Notes under the pieces: generated by a model
Databases searched by the model: none
Told to the model about the DNA's origin: nothing
What the model saw: only the letters and a program-made list of their open reading frames with translations
NCBI GenBank assembly: GCA_013822765.1
Contig: PNKY01000002.1
Location: 744,001 to 808,000 of the forward strand
Reading direction: 5' to 3'
Source: Rhodospirillum sp.
Lineage (GTDB): Bacteria; Pseudomonadota; Alphaproteobacteria; Dongiales; Dongiaceae
Length of the DNA: 64,000 nucleotides
Shown: positions 1-8,986 of the stretch, piece after piece
How the letters are laid out: each line of letters starts with the position of its first letter
How positions within the stretch are numbered: the stretch's first letter is position 1
Position numbers and translations under genes: made by a program

Positions 1-914
1 GCATTGCGGCAGTGCTCGCGCATACGCAGGGGCAAGGTCTCCAGCCCCTGGATGAACTGGAATGCGTTGAAGGGGCTCATGCACGAGCCGAGGTCGCGCA
101 GCAGCGTCACGCGCGCCTTGATGATGTAAGCGATCGGGCCGAGCGGCTTCACCGCCTGGGTCCACACCGCGCCGTGATAGGAGGGGTCCGGCTGGTTGAG
201 GCCGGGGAAGCGCGCGGCGTTCTTCTCCCAGTCGAAGTTGCCGCCGTCAATCAGCACGCCGCCGATCGAGGTGCCATGCCCGCCGACATATTTGGTGGTC
301 GAATAGACGATGATCGCGGCGCCATGCTCGAACGGGCGGCACAGCACCGGGCAGGCGGTGTTGTCCATGATCAGCGGCACGCCGAGCTTGCGGCCGATGT
401 CGGCAACCTCCTTGATCGGGAACACCTTGAGCTTGGGATTGGGCAAGGTCTCGGCGTAGTAGGCGCGGGTCTTGTCGTCGGTCGCGCGCCCGAACGCCTC
501 AGGATCCTCCGGATCCACGAATCGCACCTCGATCCCCATCTCCTTCATGGTGTTGGCGAACAGGTTCCAGGTGCCGCCATAGAGATCGGTCGAGCTGACG
601 ATGTTGTCGCCGACGCGCGCGATGTTCTGGATCGAGAACGCGGTCGCGGCCTGGCCCGAGCTCAGCGCCAGCGCGGCAACGCCGCCTTCGAGCGCCGCCA
701 GCCGCTGCTCCAGCACGTCGGTCGTCGGGTTCATGAGGCGGGTGTAGACATTGCCGAATTTCTTCAAGGCGAAGAGATCGGCGGCATCCTGCGAGTCGTC
801 GAACTGGTAAGATGTCGTCTGATAGATCGGTACCGCCACGGCGTGGGTTGTTTCGTCGCGGCGGTAGCCGGCATGCAGGACGATAGTTTCCGGATGCTTG
901 CTGGAGACTGACAT
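1..914 (-). CDS. metY: O-acetylhomoserine sulfhydrylase, 3' end outside window
   Basis: Reverse-strand reading frame with about 304 codons in the window; the C-terminal third lies beyond base 1. It belongs to the PLP-dependent Cys/Met metabolism family, which makes homocysteine from O-acetylhomoserine and sulfide. Visible marks are the N-terminal HAGYRRDETT and PIYQTTSYQF segments, YTRLMNPTTDVLEQR, and the PLP-lysine motif YSTTKYVGGHGT (Lys about 208). The ATG at 914 has an AAGGGAG ribosome site just upstream. It follows the osmC-like gene by 24 bases, so both probably share the SAM-riboswitch leader at 1416-1664, which fits a methionine-synthesis gene. Cystathionine gamma-synthase is the main alternative, but the long insert typical of MetY makes the call firm. 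Confidence 0.93.
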   Translation of the reverse strand, partial: MSVSSKHPETIVLHAGYRRDETTHAVAVPIYQTTSYQFDDSQDAADLFALKKFGNVYTRLMNPTTDVLEQRLAALEGGVAALALSSGQAATAFSIQNIARVGDNIVSSTDLYGGTWNLFANTMKEMGIEVRFVDPEDPEAFGRATDDKTRAYYAETLPNPKLKVFPIKEVADIGRKLGVPLIMDNTACPVLCRPFEHGAAIIVYSTTKYVGGHGTSIGGVLIDGGNFDWEKNAARFPGLNQPDPSYHGAVWTQAVKPLGPIAYIIKARVTLLRDLGSCMSPFNAFQFIQGLETLPLRMREHCRN

Positions 915-938
915 CACGTGGCTCCCTTGCTTTTTCGT

Positions 939-1409
939 CTAGGCCGCGATCGGCGCGGCGTCCTTGGTGTGCGTCAAGACCAGTTCAACCCTGACCGGCG
1001 TCGAGTTGCGGACGATGTCCAGGACCGGTGCGTGGCGCTCGACTGTAACCCGGAGCCGCTCGATCTCATAGATGTCCGCCGGCGAGGAAATCTCGACGGT
1101 GGCCTGAAGATTGCTGAAGCCGGCGCGGATCCGGTCGGCAGCGGCATAGAGTCCGCGCAAGTCGAGGGCGGCCTGCAGCTTCACCTGCACCCCCTGCAGT
1201 GGGATGCCGAGGACCTCGGCATAGAGGCGGTAGGTCTGCTCATGGCACTGCGCCAGCGCCTGCAGCACGCGCAGGGTGGGGAGCAGGTCGGGATTGTCGG
1301 GTTCGGCACAAGCGCCGCTGCCGGCATGCAAAGTGGTCTTGCCCTGGTCTGGGTTGTCGGTCAGCCAGTGTTGCTGTTGCGCGATGCGGGTGTCAGTGAT
1401 GTCGGTCAT
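939..1409 (-). CDS. OsmC family protein
   Basis: A 156-residue OsmC/Ohr-fold protein. The family motifs seen are the helix with a cysteine (LQALAQCHEQTYRLYA), the strand LDLRGLYA, and the C-terminal PVLDIVRNSTPV. The usual second peroxidatic cysteine just before PVLD is replaced by His-Ala, so a classical two-cysteine peroxidase mechanism is not supported. It is the first gene after the tandem SAM aptamers and is followed by metY, which points to a role in sulfur or methionine metabolism rather than general peroxide stress; that is inference from position. The start ATG at 1409 has an AGGAGG site at 1420-1425, inside a hairpin loop. Confidence 0.8.
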   Translation of the reverse strand: MTDITDTRIAQQQHWLTDNPDQGKTTLHAGSGACAEPDNPDLLPTLRVLQALAQCHEQTYRLYAEVLGIPLQGVQVKLQAALDLRGLYAAADRIRAGFSNLQATVEISSPADIYEIERLRVTVERHAPVLDIVRNSTPVRVELVLTHTKDAAPIAA

Positions 1410-1415
1410 AGAGAC

Positions 1416-1434
1416 GGGCCCTCCTGTTGCCCGG
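1416..1434 (-). promoter_or_regulatory. Hairpin enclosing the ribosome binding site of the osmC-like gene
   Basis: On the minus strand CGGGC (1433-1429) can pair with GCCCG (1420-1416), leaving the 9-base loop AACAGGAGG that holds the Shine-Dalgarno sequence. It starts about 30 bases after the second SAM aptamer and ends 6 bases before the ATG. This is the form expected for a translational expression platform. The pairing is visible; the switching is inferred. Confidence 0.5.
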
Positions 1435-1464
1435 ATGGTTGGGGCAGAGGGCTTTCGCCTTCAG

Positions 1465-1512
1465 CGCTTTAGCATTGGTGACGCGGTGCAAGCTGCCCCT
1501 CAAATCCCGCGG
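1465..1512 (-). promoter_or_regulatory. Second SAM aptamer, SAM-II/SAM-V-like
   Basis: The minus strand has the SAM-II/SAM-V core layout: P1 CGCGG (1511-1507) with CCGCG (1486-1482), a loop starting GATTTGAG, then GCTTGCA, and after P1 a tail TCACCAATGCTAAAGC with the conserved GCTAAA. GCTTGCA can form the pseudoknot with TGC and AAGC of the tail. It lies directly upstream of the gene, so it would act on translation, as SAM-V does in known SAM-II/SAM-V tandems. GGGGCAG in its loop can also pair with CTGCCCC at 1447-1441, a possible alternative fold. SAM-II and SAM-V cannot be told apart by eye. Confidence 0.65.
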
Positions 1513-1530
1513 GCGCCCGGCCAGGACGCC

Positions 1531-1567
1531 AAAACGAAAAAACCGCCACAGCGACAAAGCTGGGCGG
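1531..1567 (-). terminator. Intrinsic terminator between the two SAM aptamers
   Basis: On the minus strand CCGCC-CAGC pairs with GCTG-(T)-GGCGG (9 base pairs, one bulge, 6-base loop TTTGTC), followed by six T, GC and four T. It begins only a few bases after the first aptamer. GGGCGG next to the aptamer can compete for the 5' arm CCGCCC, giving an antiterminator. This is a standard SAM-II transcriptional platform. Confidence 0.75.
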
Positions 1568-1573
1568 CCCGCC

Positions 1574-1630
1574 CACGCTTTAGCTGCATTTGTAACGCGC
1601 CCAGCAAGCTGAGGCTCAAATCGGCGCGGC
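1574..1630 (-). promoter_or_regulatory. SAM-II riboswitch aptamer
   Basis: The minus strand matches the SAM-II consensus: P1 CGCGC (1628-1624) with GCGCG (1600-1596), loop GATTTGAGCCTCAGCTTGCT, and the 3' tail TTACAAATGCAGCTAAAGC with the invariant GCTAAA at 1584-1579. SAM-II aptamers are found in alphaproteobacterial met genes (metA, metX, metZ, metY) and repress when SAM is bound. The predicted transcription start falls at the aptamer's first base, and a terminator follows at once. Confidence 0.85.
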
Positions 1631-1635
1631 TGGTT

Positions 1636-1664
1636 TGTCGCAGGATTGGCGCGGCGCTGTCAAG
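1636..1664 (-). promoter_or_regulatory. Promoter of the SAM-riboswitch/osmC-like/metY unit
   Basis: A perfect TTGACA (-35) lies at 1664-1659 on the minus strand. Seventeen bases further is CGACAA, a weak -10, which is common in GC-rich alphaproteobacteria. The implied start near 1629 coincides with the first aptamer's 5' end, which supports the call. Confidence 0.5.
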
Positions 1665-1754
1665 GGGCGCCGACTCCGGAAGAGGTAACACGGTGGATGG
1701 AAATTAGCGTTCTGGTAGAATTGGGGGACGGTGTGCGCCTGCCGAGTGAACCTA

Positions 1755-1793
1755 TCTTGTCCTCAGTTTTTCTTGTCCTCAGTTTTCGTCCTC
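1755..1793 (+). repeat. Tandem 16-bp repeat upstream of the DUF2927-like gene
   Basis: tcttgtcctcagtttt occurs twice head to tail (1755-1770 and 1771-1786), followed by a partial third copy cgtcctca. It ends directly before the AAGGAG ribosome site of the next gene. Function unknown; it may be a slippage-prone spacer or a binding site. Confidence 0.8.
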
Positions 1794-1805
1794 AAGGAGT
1801 AAATC

Positions 1806-2525
1806 ATGTCGCGTGGTCTAGTCATGCGAGCTGATTCGGAGGGGCATCTAGTCATTCCACTGCCCGCGGAGATCTTCGGAAGCATCTTCTCTGAGGACAT
1901 TCCGGATGATGCCGACTTGCAGACTGTGATGGACCAAGGCGTCATACAAAAGTGGAAAACGGATCTCAAAATCTACATTGCACACGAGCATCCGAGCGAC
2001 GCTGACTCAATAAGTCATCTGATAGGAATACAGCTCAAGCCGCTTATGCTCTCGGTCTCCGAAGCGACCGGCCTCGGTTTCAAACGGGTCAACTCACTGA
2101 GCGAAGCCAACGTAGTTTTCATCTTCGCGGAGAGGTCGAGTGACGCAGAAAATTTCTTGGATCTAGCCGAGTTGAGGAAGTGGTTCGGTGCAAGGGATGC
2201 GCAGCGGTTTGACGACATCGAGTCTGCTTTCCGTGACGCACCGGCCTTCTGCTTTCGATTCACGAACGCGCCTGAAAACGAGATAACCAGGGCGATTGGC
2301 TTCACTTCCACTGCCGAGAGCGAAACTGTCCAGGAAAAGTGCATGGCGCGCAATCTCCTGTTCGCCGTTGGCCTCAAGGGTAAGGCGGCGGACAGTCCGG
2401 ATTCTGCCATGTCTCCAGAGACGTCGTCGAGATCAATTGGATTGCTCGACGAGATGGCATTAAACGTCCTTTACCGCGAAGGGGTCGAGCCTGGGATGAC
2501 GCTGCGGCAAGCGCTCAGCAAATAG
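1806..2525 (+). CDS. Hypothetical protein, DUF2927-like
   Basis: A 239-residue protein with no signal peptide or membrane segment. The C-terminal part SIGLLDEMALNVLYREG followed by PGMTLRQAL resembles the end of DUF2927 proteins, which combine a degenerate zincin-like fold with an LYDPRLRPGM-type tail; no HExxH is seen. The start is firm: AAGGAG lies 6 bases before the ATG. Base composition is less GC-biased than the neighbours, and several codons are rare in the rest of the window, suggesting relatively recent acquisition. Family assignment is by recall of the tail motif only; function is unknown. Confidence 0.6.
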   Translation: MSRGLVMRADSEGHLVIPLPAEIFGSIFSEDIPDDADLQTVMDQGVIQKWKTDLKIYIAHEHPSDADSISHLIGIQLKPLMLSVSEATGLGFKRVNSLSEANVVFIFAERSSDAENFLDLAELRKWFGARDAQRFDDIESAFRDAPAFCFRFTNAPENEITRAIGFTSTAESETVQEKCMARNLLFAVGLKGKAADSPDSAMSPETSSRSIGLLDEMALNVLYREGVEPGMTLRQALSK

Positions 2526-2609
2526 CCGTTCGGCCGCCAACAAGACTTGCTTGACGCTAGCGCTGTCCTGGCCCAAGAAGCGCCCAACAATTGGCGCTGG
2601 AGGCAGTTC

Positions 2610-3626
2610 TTGTTCACCGACGTGCTGTTTGAGGTCGCCGACGGCGTCGGCAAGGCCACGCTGAACCGGCCGCAGCAGATGAATGCGCTGACCCTGGACA
2701 TGATCCGGGCGCTCGACGACAAGCTGGCGGAGTGGGCGGGGGACGCGTCGATCCGCGCCGTCATGATCCATGGCGCGGGCGACAAGGCGTTCTGCGCCGG
2801 CGGCGACATCCGCGCGCTCTATGACGCGAAGAAGAGCGGCAACGGCACGCTGCTGTCGGAGTTCTTCTGGCATGAGTACCGCCTCGACTACCGGATCGCG
2901 ACCTATCCCAAGCAGCTGATCGCGGTGATGGACGGCCTCACCATGGGCGGCGGCGCCGGGATTGGGCTCAACGCCCCGGTGCGGGTCGCGAGCGAGCGAG
3001 TGGTGTTCTCGATGCCGGAATGCGCGATCGGGCTCTATCCCGACATCGGCGCGGCGCACTTCCTGCAGCGCTGCCCGGGCGAGCTGGGCATGTTCCTGGC
3101 GCTGACCGGCCTGCGGTTGCGCACGGCGGGGCTCTATTACTGCAACCTGGTCACCCACACGGTCCCGTCCGAGCGCCTGGGCCGGCTGATGCCGGAGAGC
3201 CTGTCAATCGACAATATGACCACGCGCACCGCCGACATCTCCAAGCTGCAGCCGGCGATCGACGTCTGCTTCGGCCTCAACTCGGTCGACGCCATCATCA
3301 CCGCGCTGGAGAACCGCAACGACCCGGGCTCGACCGACAGCCTGAACCTGCTGCGGCGCAGCTCTCCCACCAGCCTCAAGGTGACGTTCGAGCACATGCG
3401 GCGGATGCGCGGGAAGACCCTGGCCGACGTGCTCAAGCAGGACTGGCGCATCAGCCGGCACATGATGGCCGGCTCGGAGTTCTTCGAGGGCGTGCGGGCG
3501 CTCCTGATCGAGCGCGACAATGAGCCGAAATGGAACCCACCGACGCGCTCGGAGGTTTCGGAAGCGATTGTTAACCGGTATTTTGAGAAACTACCGGATG
3601 AGCCGGACCTCGATCTGAAGCTTTAG
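2610..3626 (+). CDS. 3-hydroxyisobutyryl-CoA hydrolase (enoyl-CoA hydratase family)
   Basis: About 338 residues with the crotonase fold. It is expected to hydrolyse 3-hydroxyisobutyryl-CoA in valine breakdown. Motifs: LNRPQQMNALTLDM, the oxyanion-hole segment FCAGGDIRALYD, the glycine-rich MGGGAGIGL, and MPECAIGLYPDIGAAHFLQR, whose Glu and Asp are typical of the hydrolase subgroup rather than hydratases. I place the start at TTG 2610 because GGAGG lies 6 bases upstream; GTG 2622 is possible. The next gene (mmsB) catalyses the following step of the pathway, 25 bases downstream, which supports the specific function. Confidence 0.85.
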   Translation: MFTDVLFEVADGVGKATLNRPQQMNALTLDMIRALDDKLAEWAGDASIRAVMIHGAGDKAFCAGGDIRALYDAKKSGNGTLLSEFFWHEYRLDYRIATYPKQLIAVMDGLTMGGGAGIGLNAPVRVASERVVFSMPECAIGLYPDIGAAHFLQRCPGELGMFLALTGLRLRTAGLYYCNLVTHTVPSERLGRLMPESLSIDNMTTRTADISKLQPAIDVCFGLNSVDAIITALENRNDPGSTDSLNLLRRSSPTSLKVTFEHMRRMRGKTLADVLKQDWRISRHMMAGSEFFEGVRALLIERDNEPKWNPPTRSEVSEAIVNRYFEKLPDEPDLDLKL

Positions 3627-3651
3627 CGGCTCGCTCCGAAGGAGACGTGTC

Positions 3652-4533
3652 ATGCCCAGCATTGGTTTCATCGGCGTCGGCCACATGGGCGCCCCCATGG
3701 CGCGCAACCTGCTGAAGGCCGGCCACCAGGTCACCGTGTTCGACCCCAACGCCGAGAATGCCAAGGCCGTAGCGGGCGCCAAGCAGGCCGCGAGCCTGGT
3801 GGAACTGTCGGCGACCAACGACATCATAGTCAGCATGCTGCCCTCGGGGCGCGAGCTTAAGGTCGCCTATCTCGACAATGACGGCATCGTGGCCCACGCC
3901 ACGGCCGGCGCGCTGCTGATCGACTGCTCCACCACCGATGTCGACAGCGCCCGCGCGGTCGCGGACGCCGCCAAGAAGCGCGGGCTGCAGTTCATCGATT
4001 CGCCGGTTTCCGGCGGCGTAGCGGGCGCTGAGGCGGGTTCCCTGACCTTCATGGCCGGCGGCGAGGACGTGGCGGTGGACGCCGCGCGGCCGATCCTGAT
4101 GTCGATGGGCAAGAACGTGGTCCACACCGGCGCCAGCGGCTCCGGCCAGGCGGCGAAGATCTGCAACAACCTCATCCTCGGCATCAGCATGATCGGCGTC
4201 AGCGAGGCCTTCGTGCTGGCCGAGCAGCTCGGCCTGTCTCCGGAGAAGCTGTTCGCGGTCTCCTCCACCTCGTCCGGCCAGTGCTGGTCGCTGACCTCCT
4301 ATTGCCCGGTGCCTGGGCCGGTGCCGGCGGCGCCGTCGAATCGCGAGTACCAGCCGGGCTTTGCCGCCAAGATGATGCTGAAGGACCTGCGCCTCGCCAC
4401 CGATGCGGCAGAAAAGCACAAACAGGCGATCGAATTGGGCGATCTGGCGAAAAAACTCTACGAGCGGTTTGTCCAGGAAGGCTCCGGGGACCTCGATTTT
4501 TCAGCGATTATTCGGGCGATCCGGCAGCGGTAA
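3652..4533 (+). CDS. mmsB: 3-hydroxyisobutyrate dehydrogenase
   Basis: 293 residues. NAD-dependent oxidation of 3-hydroxyisobutyrate to methylmalonate semialdehyde in valine catabolism. The N-terminal Rossmann motif is IGFIGVGHMGAPMARNLL; the substrate-binding SPVSGGVAGAEAGSLTFMAGG and the catalytic-lysine region GSGQAAKICNNLILG are intact, and the length is normal. GGAGACGTG precedes the ATG. It sits just behind the acyl-CoA hydrolase that makes its substrate, forming a two-gene operon. Confidence 0.93.
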   Translation: MPSIGFIGVGHMGAPMARNLLKAGHQVTVFDPNAENAKAVAGAKQAASLVELSATNDIIVSMLPSGRELKVAYLDNDGIVAHATAGALLIDCSTTDVDSARAVADAAKKRGLQFIDSPVSGGVAGAEAGSLTFMAGGEDVAVDAARPILMSMGKNVVHTGASGSGQAAKICNNLILGISMIGVSEAFVLAEQLGLSPEKLFAVSSTSSGQCWSLTSYCPVPGPVPAAPSNREYQPGFAAKMMLKDLRLATDAAEKHKQAIELGDLAKKLYERFVQEGSGDLDFSAIIRAIRQR

Positions 4534-4683
4534 CGGCCTAAGGGGGGATTGAATTCCTGGCCCTTTTTCATCTTTTCAATAACGCGCCATTTACCATTCT
4601 TTTACAGCGAATGCCTAACTTTGCAGGGGAGCGTTCATACCGGGCGCTAGAAATTATCCGGTTACCTGCGAAGGGGAACCCAC

Positions 4684-5136
4684 GTGAAGAAGGCTTATCT
4701 GGAAACCATCGCGCTGGTCGAGCGCCTGCACCGCGAGTGCCTTGAAGTCATCAAGGCCGATCTCGACCGGCAGGGCATCCGGGACCTCAACAACGTCCAG
4801 GCGATGATCCTGTTCAACATCGGCGAGGACGTGCTGTCCGTCGGCGAACTGACCAACCGCGGCTACTATCTCGGCTCCAACGTCTCCTACAACGTCAAGA
4901 AGATGGTGGAGAACGGCTACCTGGTTCAGGAGCGCTCGCCGCACGACCGCCGCGCCGTGCATGTGAAGCTCTCGCCCAAGGCGCAGGCCGTCTGCCAGAA
5001 GATGCACGAGATGTACGACCGTCACGTGCGCGGCATGACCGAAGTCGCCACCCAGGCCGACCTCGACACCGCCAACGGCACCCTGCGGCGCCTCGAGCGC
5101 TTCTGGGGCACCTCGATGAGCTACGCCACGCGTTGA
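4684..5136 (+). CDS. MarR-family winged-helix regulator, LdtR-like
   Basis: 150 residues, GTG start preceded by GAAGGGGA. The winged helix runs from about residue 25 to 105. The recognition segment RGYYLGSNVSYNVKKMVENG and the wing RSPHDRRAVHVKLSPKA match the LdtR group of MarR proteins found widely in alphaproteobacteria, where LdtR controls cell-wall L,D-transpeptidase and stress genes. No ldt gene is adjacent, so the target here is unknown. It stands alone between a 150-base spacer and a hypothetical gene. Confidence 0.85.
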   Translation: MKKAYLETIALVERLHRECLEVIKADLDRQGIRDLNNVQAMILFNIGEDVLSVGELTNRGYYLGSNVSYNVKKMVENGYLVQERSPHDRRAVHVKLSPKAQAVCQKMHEMYDRHVRGMTEVATQADLDTANGTLRRLERFWGTSMSYATR

Positions 5137-5222
5137 TCGGAACAGGCGCGGGTCAATTCGGACCCGCGTTTCATCTTTTCCGAGCTGCATTTCCTTGTCT
5201 CATGGCGCCCGCTGGCGCCGGT

Positions 5223-6278
5223 ATGACCATGGAAAAGATCATCGGGCAGTTTATCTGCTACGCGGTAGCGAGCGTGATCGCTCCGCTGATCCCGTTTGCT
5301 GTACTCAGCGCAATTTCCTTCGTAGTCTTTGTTCTGGGCGGAATCATTCCGCCACTTATGTGGGCGGCGCCAATTCTGGTGCTGGCGCACGCAATCAAGA
5401 AGAGAAGCTCTGGCGGAATACTCGGGGCGTTGTGCGGGCTACCGTTGTTATTCGCCTACTTTGAAATCGCTCTGTCTCTGGAAGCAGAGCGGATTGAGGC
5501 GCTTGATCAGCGCGGCATCTTGCCGCCACAGCAAGAGCACAGGGTATTGGTCATCGAAGATAGCTATTTCAGCATCCTGGAAGGCACGGAGAGCTGCAAA
5601 GAGATTTGCCTCCAGATACTCTTTGACGGCCGCTACGCACCGGTTATCGCGGACAGTGACGGAGATGTGTGGCGTGTGTTTCGGCTCGCACATCAGCAGG
5701 CCTGCGTCGCATCGCCGCGAGAGAGCCGATATCTTGAGTTGCTTGGCCGGCGCTACACAGACGTCTGTATTTCCGTTTCGGAGGAAACCCCACAAGCAGA
5801 TGCCTTGGTCATCCGCGAACACTTCTCCAAGAACTCGAAAGTTCGCCAGGAGCTGCCGCATCGGTCGTCAGTACGAGAATACCTTGAACGCCTGAACAAT
5901 CAGGACCGTCTCTTGAGTCGCTGGGTCACGAGCTATATTGAAAAGTCTGGTCCATGGGGCGTGTTCTGGGGAAATCGCAACCGTACGATTGGAATACCTT
6001 TTCAGGAGGAAGAGTTCTACGCGGCAGTTCTCGGCATGCCGATCCAGAAGAATCTTCCACGAAGGAAGGCACCCCTTCCAGAAATTCTCAACGAATTGCG
6101 GCCCTTCTTCGACGATCCGCAAATGGCGGATTGGGCGATGTATGCCTTCGAGAGCGCAGTCAGCCAAGCAACTATGGAGGAGAGGGGGCTGGCGCGCCAG
6201 TGCAGGCGCGCATCGCCAAACTCAAAGCGTCACCGGACGCTGATCCGAAGCGCATCGAGTGGTTCGAGCACTGGCTGA
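5223..6278 (+). CDS. Hypothetical membrane protein, C-terminus apparently frameshifted
   Basis: Starting at ATG 5223 (ATG 5229 also possible) the protein has two or three hydrophobic segments in residues 8-75, then a soluble region without a recognised domain. The last ~30 residues in this frame are Arg/Ser-rich and not protein-like. The -1 frame instead ends in [20 protein letters not shown] plus FEHWLKRH at 6289, which looks genuinely coding, so one base was probably lost near the G-run at 6184-6189. Codon use is AT-richer than the surroundings, as in the gene at 1806. Function unknown. Confidence 0.55.
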   Translation: MTMEKIIGQFICYAVASVIAPLIPFAVLSAISFVVFVLGGIIPPLMWAAPILVLAHAIKKRSSGGILGALCGLPLLFAYFEIALSLEAERIEALDQRGILPPQQEHRVLVIEDSYFSILEGTESCKEICLQILFDGRYAPVIADSDGDVWRVFRLAHQQACVASPRESRYLELLGRRYTDVCISVSEETPQADALVIREHFSKNSKVRQELPHRSSVREYLERLNNQDRLLSRWVTSYIEKSGPWGVFWGNRNRTIGIPFQEEEFYAAVLGMPIQKNLPRRKAPLPEILNELRPFFDDPQMADWAMYAFESAVSQATMEERGLARQCRRASPNSKRHRTLIRSASSGSSTG

Positions 6279-6301
6279 AACGGCACTAACCGCCGTCGCC
6301 C

Positions 6302-7492
6302 TCACATGAACGCCTGGATCCCCGTCTGCGCCCTGCCGAGGATCAGGGCGTGGATGTCGTGGGTGCCCTCGTAGGTGTTCACCGCTTCCAGGTTCATCAC
6401 GTGCCGGATGACGTGGAACTCGTCGGAAACGCCGTTGCCGCCGTGCATGTCGCGGGCCTGGCGGGCGATGTCGAGGGCCTTGCCGCAGGAATTACGCTTC
6501 AGCATCGAGATCGCTTCCGGCGCGGCGCGGCCTTCGTCCCTTAGACGGCCGAGGCGCAGGCAGGCGTGCAGGCCGAGCGTGATCTCGGTCTGCATGTCGG
6601 CGAGCTTTTTCTGGATCAGCTGGTTGGCGGCGAGGGGACGGCCGAACTGCTTGCGATCGAGCGTGTATTGCCGCGCGGCGTGCCAGCAGAACTCCGCGGC
6701 GCCGAGCGCGCCCCACGAGATGCCGTAGCGCGCATTGTTGAGGCAGCCGAACGGGCCCTTCAGGCCCTGCACGTTCGGCAGCAGGTTCTCTTCCGGCACG
6801 AACACGTCTTCCATCACCAGTTCGCCGGTGATGGAGGCGCGCAGGGAAAACTTGCCTTCGATCTTGGGCGTGGAGAAACCCTTCATGCCGCGCTCCAGCA
6901 CGAATCCGCGGATCACGTCGTCCTCGGTCTTCGCCCACACCACCGCGATGTCGGCGATCGGCGAATTGGTGATCCACATCTTGTTGCCCTTCAAGACGTA
7001 GCCGCCGTTGGCTTTCTTGGCGCGGGTCTTCATGCCGCCGGGATCGGAGCCGTGGTCCGGCTCGGTCAGGCCGAAGCAGCCGACGATCTCGCCGGTCGCG
7101 AGCCGCGGCAGGTACTTCTCGCGTTGTGCCTCGGTGCCATAGGCATAGATCGGATGCATAACCAGGCTGGATTGAACCGACATCGCGGAACGATAGCCGC
7201 TGTCGACGCGCTCCACTTCGCGCGCGATCAGGCCGTAGGAGACGTAGTTGGTGCCGGCGCAGCCATAGCCCTCGATGGTGGAGCCGAGCAGTCCGAGCGC
7301 CCCGAGCTCGTTGATGATCTCGCGATCGAACTTCTCGTGGCGGTTCGCTTCCAGCACCCGCGGCATCAGCTTGTCCTGGGCATAGGCGCGCGCGGTGTCG
7401 CGCACCATGCGCTCTTCCTCGGTCAGCTGGTCCTCGAGCAGGAGCGGGTCTTCCCAGTGAAATTCGGCTTTGCTCTTGGTCTTGGCGTCCAT
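6302..7492 (-). CDS. gcdH: Glutaryl-CoA dehydrogenase
   Basis: 396 residues, acyl-CoA dehydrogenase family. It oxidises and decarboxylates glutaryl-CoA to crotonyl-CoA at the end of lysine/tryptophan or aromatic breakdown, passing electrons to ETF. Subfamily marks are [36 protein letters not shown] (FAD contact) and the C-terminal [17 protein letters not shown] with the catalytic Glu near residue 375. Length is normal. It is a single gene on the minus strand, divergent from the small DUF6898 gene. Confidence 0.95.
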   Translation of the reverse strand: MDAKTKSKAEFHWEDPLLLEDQLTEEERMVRDTARAYAQDKLMPRVLEANRHEKFDREIINELGALGLLGSTIEGYGCAGTNYVSYGLIAREVERVDSGYRSAMSVQSSLVMHPIYAYGTEAQREKYLPRLATGEIVGCFGLTEPDHGSDPGGMKTRAKKANGGYVLKGNKMWITNSPIADIAVVWAKTEDDVIRGFVLERGMKGFSTPKIEGKFSLRASITGELVMEDVFVPEENLLPNVQGLKGPFGCLNNARYGISWGALGAAEFCWHAARQYTLDRKQFGRPLAANQLIQKKLADMQTEITLGLHACLRLGRLRDEGRAAPEAISMLKRNSCGKALDIARQARDMHGGNGVSDEFHVIRHVMNLEAVNTYEGTHDIHALILGRAQTGIQAFM

Positions 7493-7596
7493 GGCCGGGC
7501 TCCTGATCGTGCTGTGGTGACTTGCTGTAGTCTGCGGGAGGCGCCGCGTATAGCATGCGTTCCGGGGACGTGGCAGAGGCCGAACATCATAGCCCT

Positions 7597-7797
7597 ATGT
7601 CCGAGGCGGATAACTACATCATCGAGTTCACCCAGATCGGCGGCAGCGTGAAGGTCACGGCCGTCGACCCGAGGACCATGACCGAAGTCTCGATCGTGGG
7701 CGGTCCGCAATACTCGCAGGAGTTCCTGACCCGGCAGGCGGTCAAGAAACTCGAGTACGTGCTGTCCAAGCAGGCCGAAAAGGGCAATGAGCGCTAG
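7597..7797 (+). CDS. Small conserved protein, DUF6898-like
   Basis: 66 residues from ATG 7597. The core NYIIEFTQIGGSVKVTAVDP, TEVSIVGG and AVKKLEYVL corresponds, by recall, to the short DUF6898 proteins of alphaproteobacteria. No function is known. Predicted to be soluble with a beta-rich N-terminus and a C-terminal helix. It lies divergently from gcdH and 268 bases before livH; nothing links it to either. Confidence 0.7.
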   Translation: MSEADNYIIEFTQIGGSVKVTAVDPRTMTEVSIVGGPQYSQEFLTRQAVKKLEYVLSKQAEKGNER

Positions 7798-7806
7798 CGC
7801 TTACGG

Positions 7807-7823
7807 ATTGTATACAATATAAT
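7807..7823 (+). promoter_or_regulatory. Palindromic operator and -10 box upstream of livH
   Basis: ATTGTATACAAT (7807-7818) is a perfect 12-bp palindrome overlapping a consensus TATAAT at 7818-7823. TTGTATACAA-type sites are bound by FadR-type GntR repressors such as MatR. No clear -35 is seen. The site would let a GntR repressor block a promoter for livHMGF with a leader of about 235 bases. The rest of 7824-8065 shows no other signal. Confidence 0.45.
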
Positions 7824-8065
7824 TTATGGCTTGTGGCGTGGAAACACTTGGGTTACAACCCGCGCCGCATTAAGAATCGATCGCTGGCGGCTGATACTTG
7901 GACGTGAGATCCGGGACGGGCCAACAGGGGGCTTTGGCATTTCCATTCTGCGTTCATGCATGGTCGTCGCGCAGCCGATTTGCATCGGTGCGACGGCGCG
8001 TGCCGTCATGAACACGACATGGCGCCCTGCACGCGGGTAGCGCGCGCGGCGGCGATGGGGGGCTG

Positions 8066-8983
<918 letters not shown>

Positions 8984-8986
8984 CCG

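Noticed and set aside
12..1472. Long plus-strand frames at 12-911 and 918-1472
   Set aside because: They are antisense shadows of metY and the osmC-like gene, Arg/Gly/Val-rich without family motifs.
6170..6200. Programmed -1 frameshift signal in the orphan membrane gene
   Set aside because: The G-run is not arranged as an in-phase X-XXY-YYZ heptamer and no downstream pseudoknot was evident; mutation or sequencing error is simpler.
7789..7801. AGCGCTAGCGCT palindrome at the stop of the DUF6898-like gene
   Set aside because: Short GC palindrome made by the stop codon context, no T-run, no known operator class.
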